Assembly (NCBI GenBank): GCA_903959905.1
Contig: CAJBYO010000030.1
Location: 1-64,000, forward strand
Direction: 5' to 3'
DNA length: 64,000 bases
DNA from: an uncultured Bacteroidales bacterium
GTDB lineage: Bacteria > Bacteroidota > Bacteroidia > Bacteroidales > FEN-979
Of this stretch, positions 9,955 to 19,349 are shown in pieces. How positions within the stretch are numbered: position 1 is the first letter of the stretch; each line of letters starts with the position of its first letter. The position numbers were made by a program, and so were the translations under genes. The notes under the pieces were generated by a model that saw only the letters and a list, made by a program, of their open reading frames with translations, was not told the origin of the DNA and did not search any database.

Positions 9955-10889
9955 TTCTCATACGCATCAAGAATCCTGCTCACCAGCTTATGCCTGATAA
10001 TATCCCCCTTGTCAAGGTACACAAAGTCAATGCCCGGGATATCGCGGAGAATGTTCTGTGAGTGTAAAAGACCGCTTTGCTGGTTCTTTGGCAAATCGAT
10101 CTGCGTAACATCGCCGGTAACAATAAATTTCGCCGAAGCCCCCATCCGTGTCAGGAACATTTTCAATTGGCTGGGTGTTGTATTCTGTGCTTCATCCAGG
10201 ATGGCAAACGCGTTGTTGAGCGTTCTTCCGCGCATGAACGCCAGCGGTGCAATCTCTATAACACGTTCTTCAATATACTGCAGCAGTTTCTGGGTGGGCA
10301 GCATGTCGCCCAGCGCATCATACAACGGCTGCATGTAAGGATCAAGTTTCTCCTTCAGGTCGCCCGGGAGAAAGCCAAGGTTTTCGCCCGCTTCCACTGC
10401 AGGGCGTGTGAGGATAATGCGCTGGATCTCCTTGTTTTTCAGGGCACGAACGGCCATCGCCACCGCCGTATAGGTTTTGCCGGTTCCGGCCGGCCCGATC
10501 ACAAACACCAGGTCGTTCTTCAGGCTGCATTCCACGATTTTTTGCTGGTTGGCAGTGCGTGCCCTGATGAGCATCCCGTTCTTGCCGTGAACCAGTACAT
10601 CGTTTTGTCCTTCAGGAGTTAACGCTGTGCCGTTCTGATCGGTATTCAGCAGCAGCCCGATGTCGGTTTTTGTCAGGCGGCCAAACCGTTCAAAATGAAG
10701 CAGGAGGGAGGTGAACTTTGCTTCAAAATCGAGCAGGTCCGACTCTTCTCCGAATGCTTTGATGAAATTATCCCTGGAAACGATCTTGATTTTGGAAAAA
10801 TAGTTCCTGATCAGTTCCAGGTTCTGGTCGTTGGCGCCAAAAATATCCAGCGGATGAAAGGATTCAATGTTTATTAGCTTTTCACTCAT
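9945..10889 (-). CDS. phoH: PhoH-like ATPase
   Basis: The ATG at 10889 (MSEKLINIES) gives 314 aa, the usual size; an upstream in-frame start at 10946 would run through the promoter region and is rejected. The protein has the PhoH-family P-loop (VFVIGPAGTGKTYTA) and Walker B with its Asp-Glu-Ala-Gln signature (FAILDEAQNTTPSQLKMFLTRMG), followed by FIVTGDVTQIDLP. These cytosolic ATPases are associated with RNA metabolism and often neighbour ybeY in other phyla; ybeY is not here. The promoter candidate is TACATTTG at 10921-10914. Its stop runs straight into an 8-bp tandem repeat before purC. Confidence 0.92.
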   Translation of the reverse strand: MSEKLINIESFHPLDIFGANDQNLELIRNYFSKIKIVSRDNFIKAFGEESDLLDFEAKFTSLLLHFERFGRLTKTDIGLLLNTDQNGTALTPEGQNDVLVHGKNGMLIRARTANQQKIVECSLKNDLVFVIGPAGTGKTYTAVAMAVRALKNKEIQRIILTRPAVEAGENLGFLPGDLKEKLDPYMQPLYDALGDMLPTQKLLQYIEERVIEIAPLAFMRGRTLNNAFAILDEAQNTTPSQLKMFLTRMGASAKFIVTGDVTQIDLPKNQQSGLLHSQNILRDIPGIDFVYLDKGDIIRHKLVSRILDAYEKEK

Positions 10890-10899
10890 GAAAAATTTA

Positions 10900-10907
10900 T
10901 ACCTTTG
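10900..10907 (+). promoter_or_regulatory. -7 box for the SAM hydroxide adenosyltransferase gene
   Basis: TACCTTTG matches TAnnTTTG exactly, 25 bases upstream of the ATG at 10933. It is interleaved with the opposing phoH promoter. Confidence 0.55.
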
Positions 10908-10913
10908 AATACG

Positions 10914-10921
10914 CAAATGTA
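10914..10921 (-). promoter_or_regulatory. -7 box for phoH-purC
   Basis: TACATTTG on the minus strand matches TAnnTTTG exactly, 24 bases upstream of the phoH ATG. It lies inside the predicted leader of the divergent gene. Confidence 0.55.
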
Positions 10922-10932
10922 CGAATATTTCC

Positions 10933-11712
10933 ATGGCCATTATCACGCTTACCAGCGACTGGGGAATTAAGGATTATTATACGGGAGCCGTTAAGGGCGC
11001 CATATTAAAGTTGATGCCTGAAGCGCAGATCATTGACATTTCCCATAATATCCCGGCTTTTGACCTGAATCAGGCTGCCTTTATCATCAGGAATTTTTAT
11101 CCGAATTTCCCCGAGGGAACGGTTCATATCATTGCCATCAATACTGAAGCAGCCATTGAAACTCCCCATACACTGGTATTTCATCGCGGCCATTACTTCA
11201 TCGGCGCCGATAACGGGATCTTCTCCCTCCTCTTTGATGAGAAGCCCGAAAGGATCATTGAACTCGATGTGATGCAGGACTCCGATTATTTCACATTTCC
11301 CACCCGGGATGTATTCGTCAAGGTGGCATGCCACATCGCCGGGGGAAAACCCATAGAGGAACTCGGCCATCCAAAGGCAGGCCTTTTACAGCGAATGGCT
11401 TTCCAGCCGGTGATCCAGGGCGACAGCATCAAAGGCAAGGTGATCTACGTTGATAACTACGAAAATGTATTTGTGAACATCACCGAAACACTGTTCAGGT
11501 CCATTGTCAAAAACCGCCGGTTTGCCATCACTTTTCGTACGGCAAACTACAGTATCAGCGAAATAAGCAAATCATACAAGGATGTGAGCCAGGGGGTTAT
11601 GCTGGCACTCTTCTCCAGCAGCGGGTATCTTGAAATCGCCATCAGGGAAGGAAAAGCAAGCAGCCTGCTCGGGTTGAAGATGGATCAGCTGGTATCTGTT
11701 GAACTGGAATAA
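10933..11712 (+). CDS. SAM hydroxide adenosyltransferase-like (DUF62) protein
   Basis: The 259-aa protein aligns by eye with the SAM hydroxide adenosyltransferase family (PF01887): TLTSDWGIKDYYTGAVKGAI at 5-24, ISHNIPAFDLNQAAFI at 36-51, YFIGADNGIFSLL at 88-100 and RDVFVKVACHIAGG at 125-138. Characterised members hydrolyse SAM to adenosine and methionine using an Asp-Arg-His triad. Here the His is kept (about 134), but the Asp and Arg of the DPGVG-x-x-R segment read N70 and T77, so the chemistry may differ. It is 12 bp upstream of mgsA and probably cotranscribed. Confidence 0.8.
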   Translation: MAIITLTSDWGIKDYYTGAVKGAILKLMPEAQIIDISHNIPAFDLNQAAFIIRNFYPNFPEGTVHIIAINTEAAIETPHTLVFHRGHYFIGADNGIFSLLFDEKPERIIELDVMQDSDYFTFPTRDVFVKVACHIAGGKPIEELGHPKAGLLQRMAFQPVIQGDSIKGKVIYVDNYENVFVNITETLFRSIVKNRRFAITFRTANYSISEISKSYKDVSQGVMLALFSSSGYLEIAIREGKASSLLGLKMDQLVSVELE

Positions 11713-11724
11713 ACTGAATTTACC

Positions 11725-12192
11725 ATGGAACAATCTAAGAATATTGCACTCGTCGGTCATGATAACCGGAAAAAAGACCTTGTGGAATGGGTTGAATTCA
11801 ACTATAAAACCCTTCTCGGCCACCACCTGATCTGTACAGGAACAACCGGCAAGCTTGTTGAGGAAACGATCATGAACAAGCTTGAAGAGGCAGAAAAGAT
11901 AACCTTCGATATCATCAAGCTGAAGTCGGGCCCGCTTGGCGGCGACCAGCAGCTTGGCGCCATGATCGCTGAAGGAAAAATTGACCTGCTCATTTTTTTC
12001 TGGGATCCCATGCAGCCTCAACCGCATGATGTCGATGTGAAAGCGCTGCTCCGGATCACCGTTGTTTATAACATTCCTACTGCCTGCAACCGCTCCACGG
12101 CCGATTTCCTGATCTCTTCCCACCTTCTGAAGGAATCTTACGAACCCAAGTTGATTGACTATTCGGGGTATGTCGCCCGGCAGGTTCCCTAA
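11725..12192 (+). CDS. mgsA: Methylglyoxal synthase
   Basis: The 155-aa protein is close to the usual 150-aa length. It has the family residues: ALVGHDNRK near 8-16 (His12), CTGTTG at 37-42 for phosphate binding, SGPLGGDQQLGAMI with catalytic Asp74, and FFWDPMQPQPHDVDVKALLR with Asp94, His101 and Asp104. It converts dihydroxyacetone phosphate to methylglyoxal and phosphate, a bypass used when phosphate is short relative to glycolytic carbon. The position next to the SAM hydrolase-like gene does not suggest a shared pathway. Confidence 0.95.
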   Translation: MEQSKNIALVGHDNRKKDLVEWVEFNYKTLLGHHLICTGTTGKLVEETIMNKLEEAEKITFDIIKLKSGPLGGDQQLGAMIAEGKIDLLIFFWDPMQPQPHDVDVKALLRITVVYNIPTACNRSTADFLISSHLLKESYEPKLIDYSGYVARQVP

Positions 12193-12230
12193 ATGTTCGG
12201 TGAAGGTGCATTTTGGTGCCTTAAAAATGC

Positions 12231-12238
12231 TAATTTTG
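12231..12238 (+). promoter_or_regulatory. -7 box for the gldF operon
   Basis: TAATTTTG matches TAnnTTTG exactly, 22 bases before the gldF ATG. A TTTG at 12212-12215 could serve as -33 element although the 15-bp spacer is shorter than usual. Confidence 0.5.
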
Positions 12239-12260
12239 CACGCCTTTAATTATCACAAGC

Positions 12261-12992
12261 ATGTTTACCCTTTTCAGGAAAGAGATCAACGGTTTTTTAA
12301 ACTCGCTCATCGGGTATATCGTCATGATCGTATTTCTGCTTATGACAGGGCTCTTCCTGTGGGTCTTTCCGCTGGAGTTCAATTTGCTTGACTACGGCTT
12401 TGCAGGTCTTGACGGACTTTTCATCATCGCCCCTTTTGTATTCCTGTTCCTGATCCCGGCCATCACCATGCGTTCCTTTGCCGACGAAAAGAAAAGCGGC
12501 ACGCTGGAATTGCTCATGACCCAGCCTCTTACCGATTTACAGGTAATCATGGCAAAATACCTGGCCGGTGTTGTTCTCGTCATCATTGCCCTTTTGCCCA
12601 CCCTGGTATATTACATATCCGTTTACCGGCTGGGTCTGCCACCGGGCAATCTTGACTCGGGAAGCATCTGGGGCTCCTATATCGGCCTCTTTTTTCTCGG
12701 AGCCAGTTTCGTAGCCATCGGCATCTTTTCTTCGTCTATCACCGACAATCAGATCGTATCCTTTATACTGGCAGTATTTATCAGCTTTTTCCTCTATATG
12801 GGCTTTGAATTCATCTATTCATTCCTCCTTTCCGGAAAAGTGGGGCTGGTTATCCAGTCGCTGGGCCTCAATGCACATTATTCTTCCATGAGCCGCGGTG
12901 TGATTGATACCCGCGACCTGGTTTATTTCCTGGGAGTGACTGCTTTTTTTATCCTGCTGACAAAATTAGCCCTTGAATCCAGGAAATGGTAA
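12261..12992 (+). CDS. gldF: Gliding motility ABC transporter permease GldF
   Basis: The 243-aa integral membrane protein has about six hydrophobic segments and the ABC-2 type permease signature after TM2 (TMRSFADEKKSGTLELLMTQPLTDLQVIMAKYLAG). The first half matches GldF of gliding Bacteroidota (MFTLFRKEINGFLNSLIGYIVMIVFLLMTGLFLW). With GldG and the ATPase GldA it is thought to form an ABC transporter needed for gliding in Flavobacterium. gldA is not in the window. gldG follows after 9 bp. Confidence 0.9.
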   Translation: MFTLFRKEINGFLNSLIGYIVMIVFLLMTGLFLWVFPLEFNLLDYGFAGLDGLFIIAPFVFLFLIPAITMRSFADEKKSGTLELLMTQPLTDLQVIMAKYLAGVVLVIIALLPTLVYYISVYRLGLPPGNLDSGSIWGSYIGLFFLGASFVAIGIFSSSITDNQIVSFILAVFISFFLYMGFEFIYSFLLSGKVGLVIQSLGLNAHYSSMSRGVIDTRDLVYFLGVTAFFILLTKLALESRKW

Positions 12993-13001
12993 CAAACTGA
13001 A

Positions 13002-14750
13002 ATGACCGATAAAAAGCGAAATATAAAACGGGGCAACATTACCGGTCTTTTACTGGGAATCGCCATTGTGATCCTGGTGAATTTCATCAGCGCTTTTATC
13101 AACGCACGCATTGACCTCACCAGTGAAAAGCGTTACTCGCTCGCCCCGGCAACGAAAAAGCTATTGAAAAAGCTGGATGATGTTGTCTTTTTCAAAATCT
13201 ACCTCGCCGGTGACCTGCCCCCCGGATTTCAGCGCCTCTCAAATGAAACACGTGAGATGCTGGATGAGTTCCGGGCATACAGCGACAACGTCCAGTATGA
13301 GTTTGTAAATCCTTCTGAAAACACCAACGACAAGGAACGCAACAATACCTACAGGCTCCTTGTAGAACGTGGTCTGCAGCCAACCGACCTGAGGGTCAGC
13401 AAAAAAGGAGGCTCATCTCAGCTGATCATTTTTCCCGGGGCCATGGTTTCGTATCATGGCAAGGAGATTCCGGTACAGCTGCTCATGGCCCAGTTGCAGG
13501 AAGATCCGAACAAGGTGTTGAATACCAGCATACAGTCACTTGAGTATAATCTCGCCAGTGCCATCAAAAACCTGACCACTGCCATTAAGCCACGGATTGC
13601 CTTTATTGAAGGACAGGGGGAACTTGACCAAAGGGAAACCTACGATCTGCAAGCGTCCCTTTCCGAATTCTATAATGTTGACCGTGTTGTCATCAACAAT
13701 AAAATTTCCAGCCTGGCGATCCGGCTGAAAACTGATTCAACGCATGATGTGCTGGTTAATAAATTCAGGGCGATTATCATTGCCAAACCCACCAAACCGT
13801 TTGATGAACGCGATAAATTCCTAATCGACCAGTTTATCATGCGCGGCGGCAAAGTGCTGTGGCTGATCGATCCGGTGTTTGCAAGTATGGACAGCCTGCA
13901 GAAATACAGCACCAGTATGGGCATCCCCAATGATATCAATCTTGAGGACATGCTGTTCACCTACGGGGTGCGTGCCAATGTGAACCTGGTACAGGATATG
14001 AATGCACTGCCAATCCCGGTGAAAACCGGGCAGGTGGGAAACCAGCCGCAGTTTGATTTTCTGAAGTGGTACTTTTTTCCGGTACTGATGCCAACCATCA
14101 ACCATCCCATCGTAAACGGGCTGAATGCCATAAAAACTGAGTTTCTCAGCACCATCGACACGGTGGCCGCTCCGGGGATCAGGAAAACCTTTCTGCTGGA
14201 GACCTCGGTTTATGCCCGCACCGTGAATGCACCCGCGCTGATCGACCTGGAGATACTGAAAAAACAACCGAATGAAAGGGTCTTTAACAAGGGGCCGCTT
14301 CCGGTGGCGGTGCTGCTGGAAGGAGAATTCCCCTCCGCCTTCCTGTTCCGTATTCCTCCCGAATTGGCAGGCAACCCAGCCCTCGGCTTTAAATCCAAGA
14401 GCAAGAAAACAAAAATGATCCTGATCTCCGATGGCGACATCGCGAAAAATCAGTTCCACTTCTCCCAGGGATACGCGCTGCCACTGGGCTTTGATCAATA
14501 TACCAAGCAAACGTTTGGTAATAAGGATCTTGTATTCAATGCCATTAATTTCCTTTGTGATGATTCCGGGCTCATTTCGGTTCGTTCCCGTGAATTGAAA
14601 CTCAGGCTGCTTGATACGGCAAAGGTGGAAAAACAACGGATCTTCTGGCAACTGGTGAACATACTGCTGCCTGTACTTCTCATTACCTGCCTCGGAGTGG
14701 TTAAGTACCGGATGAGGAAACGGGCCTATGCAGGCAGTCAGAAAAAATAG
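13002..14750 (+). CDS. gldG: Gliding motility-associated ABC transporter substrate-binding GldG
   Basis: The 582-aa protein has an N-terminal membrane helix (ITGLLLGIAIVILVNFISAF), a large periplasmic domain of the GldG/ABC-type uncharacterised transport family (SEKRYSLAPATKKLLKKLDDVVFFKIYLAGDLPPGFQRLS, then VDQ-type Rossmann-like segments and IDQFIMRGGKVLWLIDPV), and a C-terminal membrane helix (IFWQLVNILLPVLLITCLGVVKYRM). It pairs with GldF in a membrane complex. It is in an operon with gldF upstream (9 bp) and the DUF4340 gene downstream (3 bp). Confidence 0.92.
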   Translation: MTDKKRNIKRGNITGLLLGIAIVILVNFISAFINARIDLTSEKRYSLAPATKKLLKKLDDVVFFKIYLAGDLPPGFQRLSNETREMLDEFRAYSDNVQYEFVNPSENTNDKERNNTYRLLVERGLQPTDLRVSKKGGSSQLIIFPGAMVSYHGKEIPVQLLMAQLQEDPNKVLNTSIQSLEYNLASAIKNLTTAIKPRIAFIEGQGELDQRETYDLQASLSEFYNVDRVVINNKISSLAIRLKTDSTHDVLVNKFRAIIIAKPTKPFDERDKFLIDQFIMRGGKVLWLIDPVFASMDSLQKYSTSMGIPNDINLEDMLFTYGVRANVNLVQDMNALPIPVKTGQVGNQPQFDFLKWYFFPVLMPTINHPIVNGLNAIKTEFLSTIDTVAAPGIRKTFLLETSVYARTVNAPALIDLEILKKQPNERVFNKGPLPVAVLLEGEFPSAFLFRIPPELAGNPALGFKSKSKKTKMILISDGDIAKNQFHFSQGYALPLGFDQYTKQTFGNKDLVFNAINFLCDDSGLISVRSRELKLRLLDTAKVEKQRIFWQLVNILLPVLLITCLGVVKYRMRKRAYAGSQKK

Positions 14751-14753
14751 ATT

Positions 14754-15818
14754 ATGAAAAAAAACAGGAATATTTTTATTGTTTTTATCCTACTGATGGC
14801 GACAGCGCTGGTATTGTGGCTTACACAGTCAACCAATACCTTCAGACGTTCGTTCAGTGATTTCAAACTGAACGACTCCTCCAATGTCACCAGGATTTTT
14901 ATGTCGGATAAAAACAACAACACGGTAACGCTTTCGAGGAAAGAAACGGGTAAATGGATTGTGAATGATAAATACCCGGCGCAGAATCAGAGTATTGACC
15001 TGCTGCTCAAAACAATGGTCCAGATCGAAGTGCAGCAGCCTGTTGCCAGGGCAGCGCATGATAACATCGTCAAAGACCTCGCAGTGAATGCCATCAAGGT
15101 TGAAATCTACCAGATGGTATACCGGATTGATCTTTTCGGCACGTTCCGCTGGTTTCCGCATGAAAAGCTGACCAAGATATATTATGTGGGCGGTGCCACC
15201 CCGAGCAACCAGGGCTGCTTCATGCTGATGCAGGGGTCGTCGGAACCATTTATTGTGTTCCTGCCGGGATTCAGGGGATTTGTGTCCCCAAGATACAGCC
15301 CGATTGAAAAATACTGGCGTAACTACAATATTTTCAGGAAGAGCATTCCCGAAATCGCCAGTGTAAAGGTAGAAGTGCCTTCCACCCCCGACTATTCATA
15401 CGAAGTCAGGAACAACGGGGAAAACAAATTTTCACTCATCTCACTGAAGGATCTTAAGGAAGTGACAGACTATGACACGCTCAAGGTGCTTAATTTCCTT
15501 TCAGGCTTCAGAAACCTGAACTACGAGGCGTTACTGAATGATATGGATAAAGTTCGCAAGGACTCAATCCTGCAGTCGCAACCGTTTATCATCATCACGC
15601 TGACCGACACCAGTGGTTTTAGTCAGAGTATCAAGACATTCCATAAGCAGGGACCTTACGGGCAAACCGATCCGCAGGGGTTGCCGCTGCCATATGATCT
15701 CGACCGTTTGTATGCCCTGGTAAACGACGGCAAGGATTTTACCCTCATTCAGTATTTTACCTTTGATAAAGTGCTGCGACCTAAACCATTTTTCCTGAAA
15801 GATGCTAACCGTAAATAA
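14754..15818 (+). CDS. DUF4340 domain protein
   Basis: The 354-aa protein starts with a membrane anchor (NIFIVFILLMATALVLWLTQ) and otherwise looks periplasmic. The pattern RIFMSDKNNNTVTLSRKETGKWIVNDKYPAQNQSIDLLLKTM at about 50-90 is typical of DUF4340, a family that commonly follows gldG-type genes and is presumed to be part of the same transporter assembly. Function is unknown. The 3-bp gap to gldG indicates cotranscription. Confidence 0.8.
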   Translation: MKKNRNIFIVFILLMATALVLWLTQSTNTFRRSFSDFKLNDSSNVTRIFMSDKNNNTVTLSRKETGKWIVNDKYPAQNQSIDLLLKTMVQIEVQQPVARAAHDNIVKDLAVNAIKVEIYQMVYRIDLFGTFRWFPHEKLTKIYYVGGATPSNQGCFMLMQGSSEPFIVFLPGFRGFVSPRYSPIEKYWRNYNIFRKSIPEIASVKVEVPSTPDYSYEVRNNGENKFSLISLKDLKEVTDYDTLKVLNFLSGFRNLNYEALLNDMDKVRKDSILQSQPFIIITLTDTSGFSQSIKTFHKQGPYGQTDPQGLPLPYDLDRLYALVNDGKDFTLIQYFTFDKVLRPKPFFLKDANRK

Positions 15819-15848
15819 CCGGGCCATCCCTGCTGGCATGAGGCTGCC

Positions 15849-17090
15849 ATGAATAACGAAATCATCAAATATATTTCCGGGCGGTTCATTCCTGCCATTG
15901 TAAGCATTGCCGTAATCGTGATTGCGATCAGGTTCCTCGGACCTGTGGAATATGGCAGGTATTCCCTGCTGGTGTATACCGTATTGCTGGTTATTACCCT
16001 GAGTTTTCATTGGGTTCAGGTGAGCATTTGCCAGTTTCTTTCGGGGATGCCCCGTGAAACCAACGTGGTGATGAGCCGCTTTTTTGACATGACCATTTTT
16101 TCAGCTATTATTTCCACCGTCATTGTGGTCATGATCGGTATATGGTATTTCCACCTGTCGGTGATGGAACTGTTACTGGTTGCAGCATTCGCTTTCCTTA
16201 ACCATTTCTATCTCTTTCACCAGGCCATCCTCCAGGCATATCATAAATCGGTAAGAACGGCAATACTGGAGGGTTCCGACCAGTTGCTGATCATGATCGT
16301 GGTTCTTGCCGGACTCTTCCTGTTTCACTGGCGGTCGTCGATGCTGCTGTTGAGTTCCATGGTAATCGGGCTTGCCGGAGTTTTAATTCTCAGGTCGCTG
16401 ATCCGGGTCAAGGGGCTCCTTACTGTCGACATGAAACATCTTTACTGGGATTCAAGGTTTTCAGCCAAGGTGGTTGAGTTTGGCTACGGGGTGGCATTGT
16501 GGCTTTTCCTTTCCCACCTGATCATGGCTATTGACCGTTTCGTCATCATGGAATACATGGGCTACAAGGAGGCAGGGATGTATTCGGCGCTGAAGGATAT
16601 CATTTTCAAAGCTGTTGCGTTTGCCAGCTTTCCGATCTACCTGTCGTACCAGGATAAAATCCTGATCAGCTGGAATTCAAGGCATCGCGAGGATACCTGG
16701 ACCTCCATTAAGGAGGCGCTCAGTTTTGAGATCCTTATCTTTATCATTTTCTTTATTTTCTTCATGGTTTTTAAGGAGTGGCTTATCCGTGATTTACTTA
16801 TGATCCCGAAAATGGACCTCTGGCTGATCTATCTCCCCATGCTCCTGGCAGCGTTTATCTGGCAGGCGGCCTTGCTGCTGCAGCGGTTTTTGGAACTCAG
16901 CTTTAAATATGCATTCATGCTGCTGGCCATTGGACTGATCGTGCTGCTCAATCTTGGACTGAACATCGTATTGGTTCCCCGCTACGGTGCCGTTGCTTCC
17001 TCGCTGATCCTCCTGCTCACCTCTCTTTTGTATGCCGGATTTATTGTCGTACTTTCTCTCGTTGCGGCAAAACGCCTTTCCAGGGAGTAA
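15849..17090 (+). CDS. Polysaccharide flippase (Wzx-like) membrane protein
   Basis: The 413-aa protein has about 12 predicted membrane segments and the N-terminal arrangement of the polysaccharide biosynthesis (MATE/Wzx) superfamily: IIKYISGRFIPAIVSIAVIVIAIRFLGPVEYGRYSLL. It probably moves lipid-linked glycan units across the inner membrane. It lies 30 bp after the DUF4340 gene. Its substrate might come from the sugar cluster 13 kb further on, but that is a guess. Confidence 0.75.
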   Translation: MNNEIIKYISGRFIPAIVSIAVIVIAIRFLGPVEYGRYSLLVYTVLLVITLSFHWVQVSICQFLSGMPRETNVVMSRFFDMTIFSAIISTVIVVMIGIWYFHLSVMELLLVAAFAFLNHFYLFHQAILQAYHKSVRTAILEGSDQLLIMIVVLAGLFLFHWRSSMLLLSSMVIGLAGVLILRSLIRVKGLLTVDMKHLYWDSRFSAKVVEFGYGVALWLFLSHLIMAIDRFVIMEYMGYKEAGMYSALKDIIFKAVAFASFPIYLSYQDKILISWNSRHREDTWTSIKEALSFEILIFIIFFIFFMVFKEWLIRDLLMIPKMDLWLIYLPMLLAAFIWQAALLLQRFLELSFKYAFMLLAIGLIVLLNLGLNIVLVPRYGAVASSLILLLTSLLYAGFIVVLSLVAAKRLSRE

Positions 17091-17112
17091 ATTAAAACCG
17101 GGCAAAAAGAAA

Positions 17113-17130
17113 CGGGAACCTGGTTTCCCG
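17113..17130. terminator. Hairpin between convergent flippase and gdhA genes
   Basis: The arms CGGGAA (17113-17118) and TTCCCG (17125-17130) form a short GC-rich stem between two convergent genes. There is no strong T tract on either side, so function as terminator is only likely by position. Confidence 0.4.
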
Positions 17131-17165
17131 GGCTCCCGTCTGAATCAAAATGAACTGGTCAGTTC

Positions 17166-18539
<1,374 letters not shown>

Positions 18540-18568
18540 TTAATGATTGAGTGTTATAATTACGTATG

Positions 18569-18584
18569 TGTGAATTAATTCACA
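18569..18584. promoter_or_regulatory. CRP/FNR-type palindrome upstream of gdhA
   Basis: TGTGAATTAATTCACA is a perfect 16-bp palindrome and fits the CRP consensus TGTGA-N6-TCACA exactly. It starts 44 bases before the gdhA ATG on the minus strand, where it could act on the gdhA promoter. Confidence 0.5.
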
Positions 18585-18796
18585 ATATTACGCATTTTTT
18601 GTGAATGAAAAGGCATGAAATCAATATTTTTTTTTGCAATTATTTATTATTCAATCAGGTACGAAATATACTTAAGGAAAATAAGTAAAACACGTACAGC
18701 TCGTGCGAACACCACGTAAGGATGGGTTTTCTATACTTGAAATTCTGAACAACAGAATAAAGTTAGGGTTTTTGTATGTCCTGTTAAAAATTTATT

Positions 18797-18804
18797 TAAC
18801 TTTG
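18797..18804 (+). promoter_or_regulatory. -7 box for the response regulator
   Basis: TAACTTTG matches TAnnTTTG exactly, 24 bases before the ATG at 18829. A TTTG at 18771-18774 lies 22 bp upstream as a possible -33 element. Confidence 0.55.
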
Positions 18805-18828
18805 AAAGGACTTTTAACCACAATTTGT

Positions 18829-19257
18829 ATGATAGGATTATTTGCCATTGATGATCATTTCCTGATCATTGAAGGATTGTATAAAGCGTTTGACTCCGAC
18901 AGTGACGAAATTGGCCTGGTTGGCTCAGCCTCCAATGTAGAGGATGCATTGAAAGGAATACCGGAAACCAGCACCGACATTATTGTTCTTGATCTCTTTA
19001 TCCAGGATACAAACCCTGTGGCGAATTTTCGCATGCTGTCCGGCGCATTCCCCGGCGTCCCGATCGTGATTCTCACCATGGAGGATTCCCTGAGGTGGCA
19101 GATAAAAATGTTTAAACTGGGCGTGATGGGTTTTCTCAATAAATCCGACAGCAAGGAAACGATGAAAAGCCTTTTTATCCAGGTAGCAAACGGAAACCTG
19201 GTCATGCCTGAGAAAGTTTCCAAGGCACTGATTTCAAAAACGATATTCTCCAAATAG
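18829..19257 (+). CDS. Stand-alone receiver-domain response regulator
   Basis: Starting at the ATG at 18829 (MIGLFAIDDHFLIIEG), just after a clear promoter, gives 142 aa. The protein is a single receiver domain: acidic pair in FAIDDH, phosphoacceptor Asp in IIVLDLFI, Thr in VILTMED, and Lys in FLNKSDS. The sequence resembles NarL/LuxR-type receivers, including the linker GNLVMPEKVSKAL, but it stops before any DNA-binding helix-turn-helix. It therefore probably acts by protein contact. It is 92 bp upstream of a large protein that itself contains receiver-like domains, on the same strand, so the two may signal together. Confidence 0.85.
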   Translation: MIGLFAIDDHFLIIEGLYKAFDSDSDEIGLVGSASNVEDALKGIPETSTDIIVLDLFIQDTNPVANFRMLSGAFPGVPIVILTMEDSLRWQIKMFKLGVMGFLNKSDSKETMKSLFIQVANGNLVMPEKVSKALISKTIFSK

Positions 19258-19318
19258 GTTCTCTCCCGAAGTTTTCCCGGACACTAAAAAAGGATTTTTA
19301 AAGATCAAAAGATTGTTC

Positions 19319-19326
19319 TAAATTTG
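19319..19326 (+). promoter_or_regulatory. -7 box for the receiver/PEP-synthase-like gene
   Basis: TAAATTTG matches TAnnTTTG exactly, 24 bases before the ATG at 19350. A -33 element is not evident. Confidence 0.5.
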
Positions 19327-19349
19327 AGCCCCACATCTCATGCTACTTC

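Noticed and set aside
10890..10946. N-terminal extension of PhoH (in-frame ATG at 10946)
   Set aside because: The extension crosses both promoter boxes, and the family start matches the ATG at 10889.
18703..18828. N-terminal extension of the response regulator
   Set aside because: It runs through an exact -7 box, and the receiver domain begins right after the ATG at 18829.
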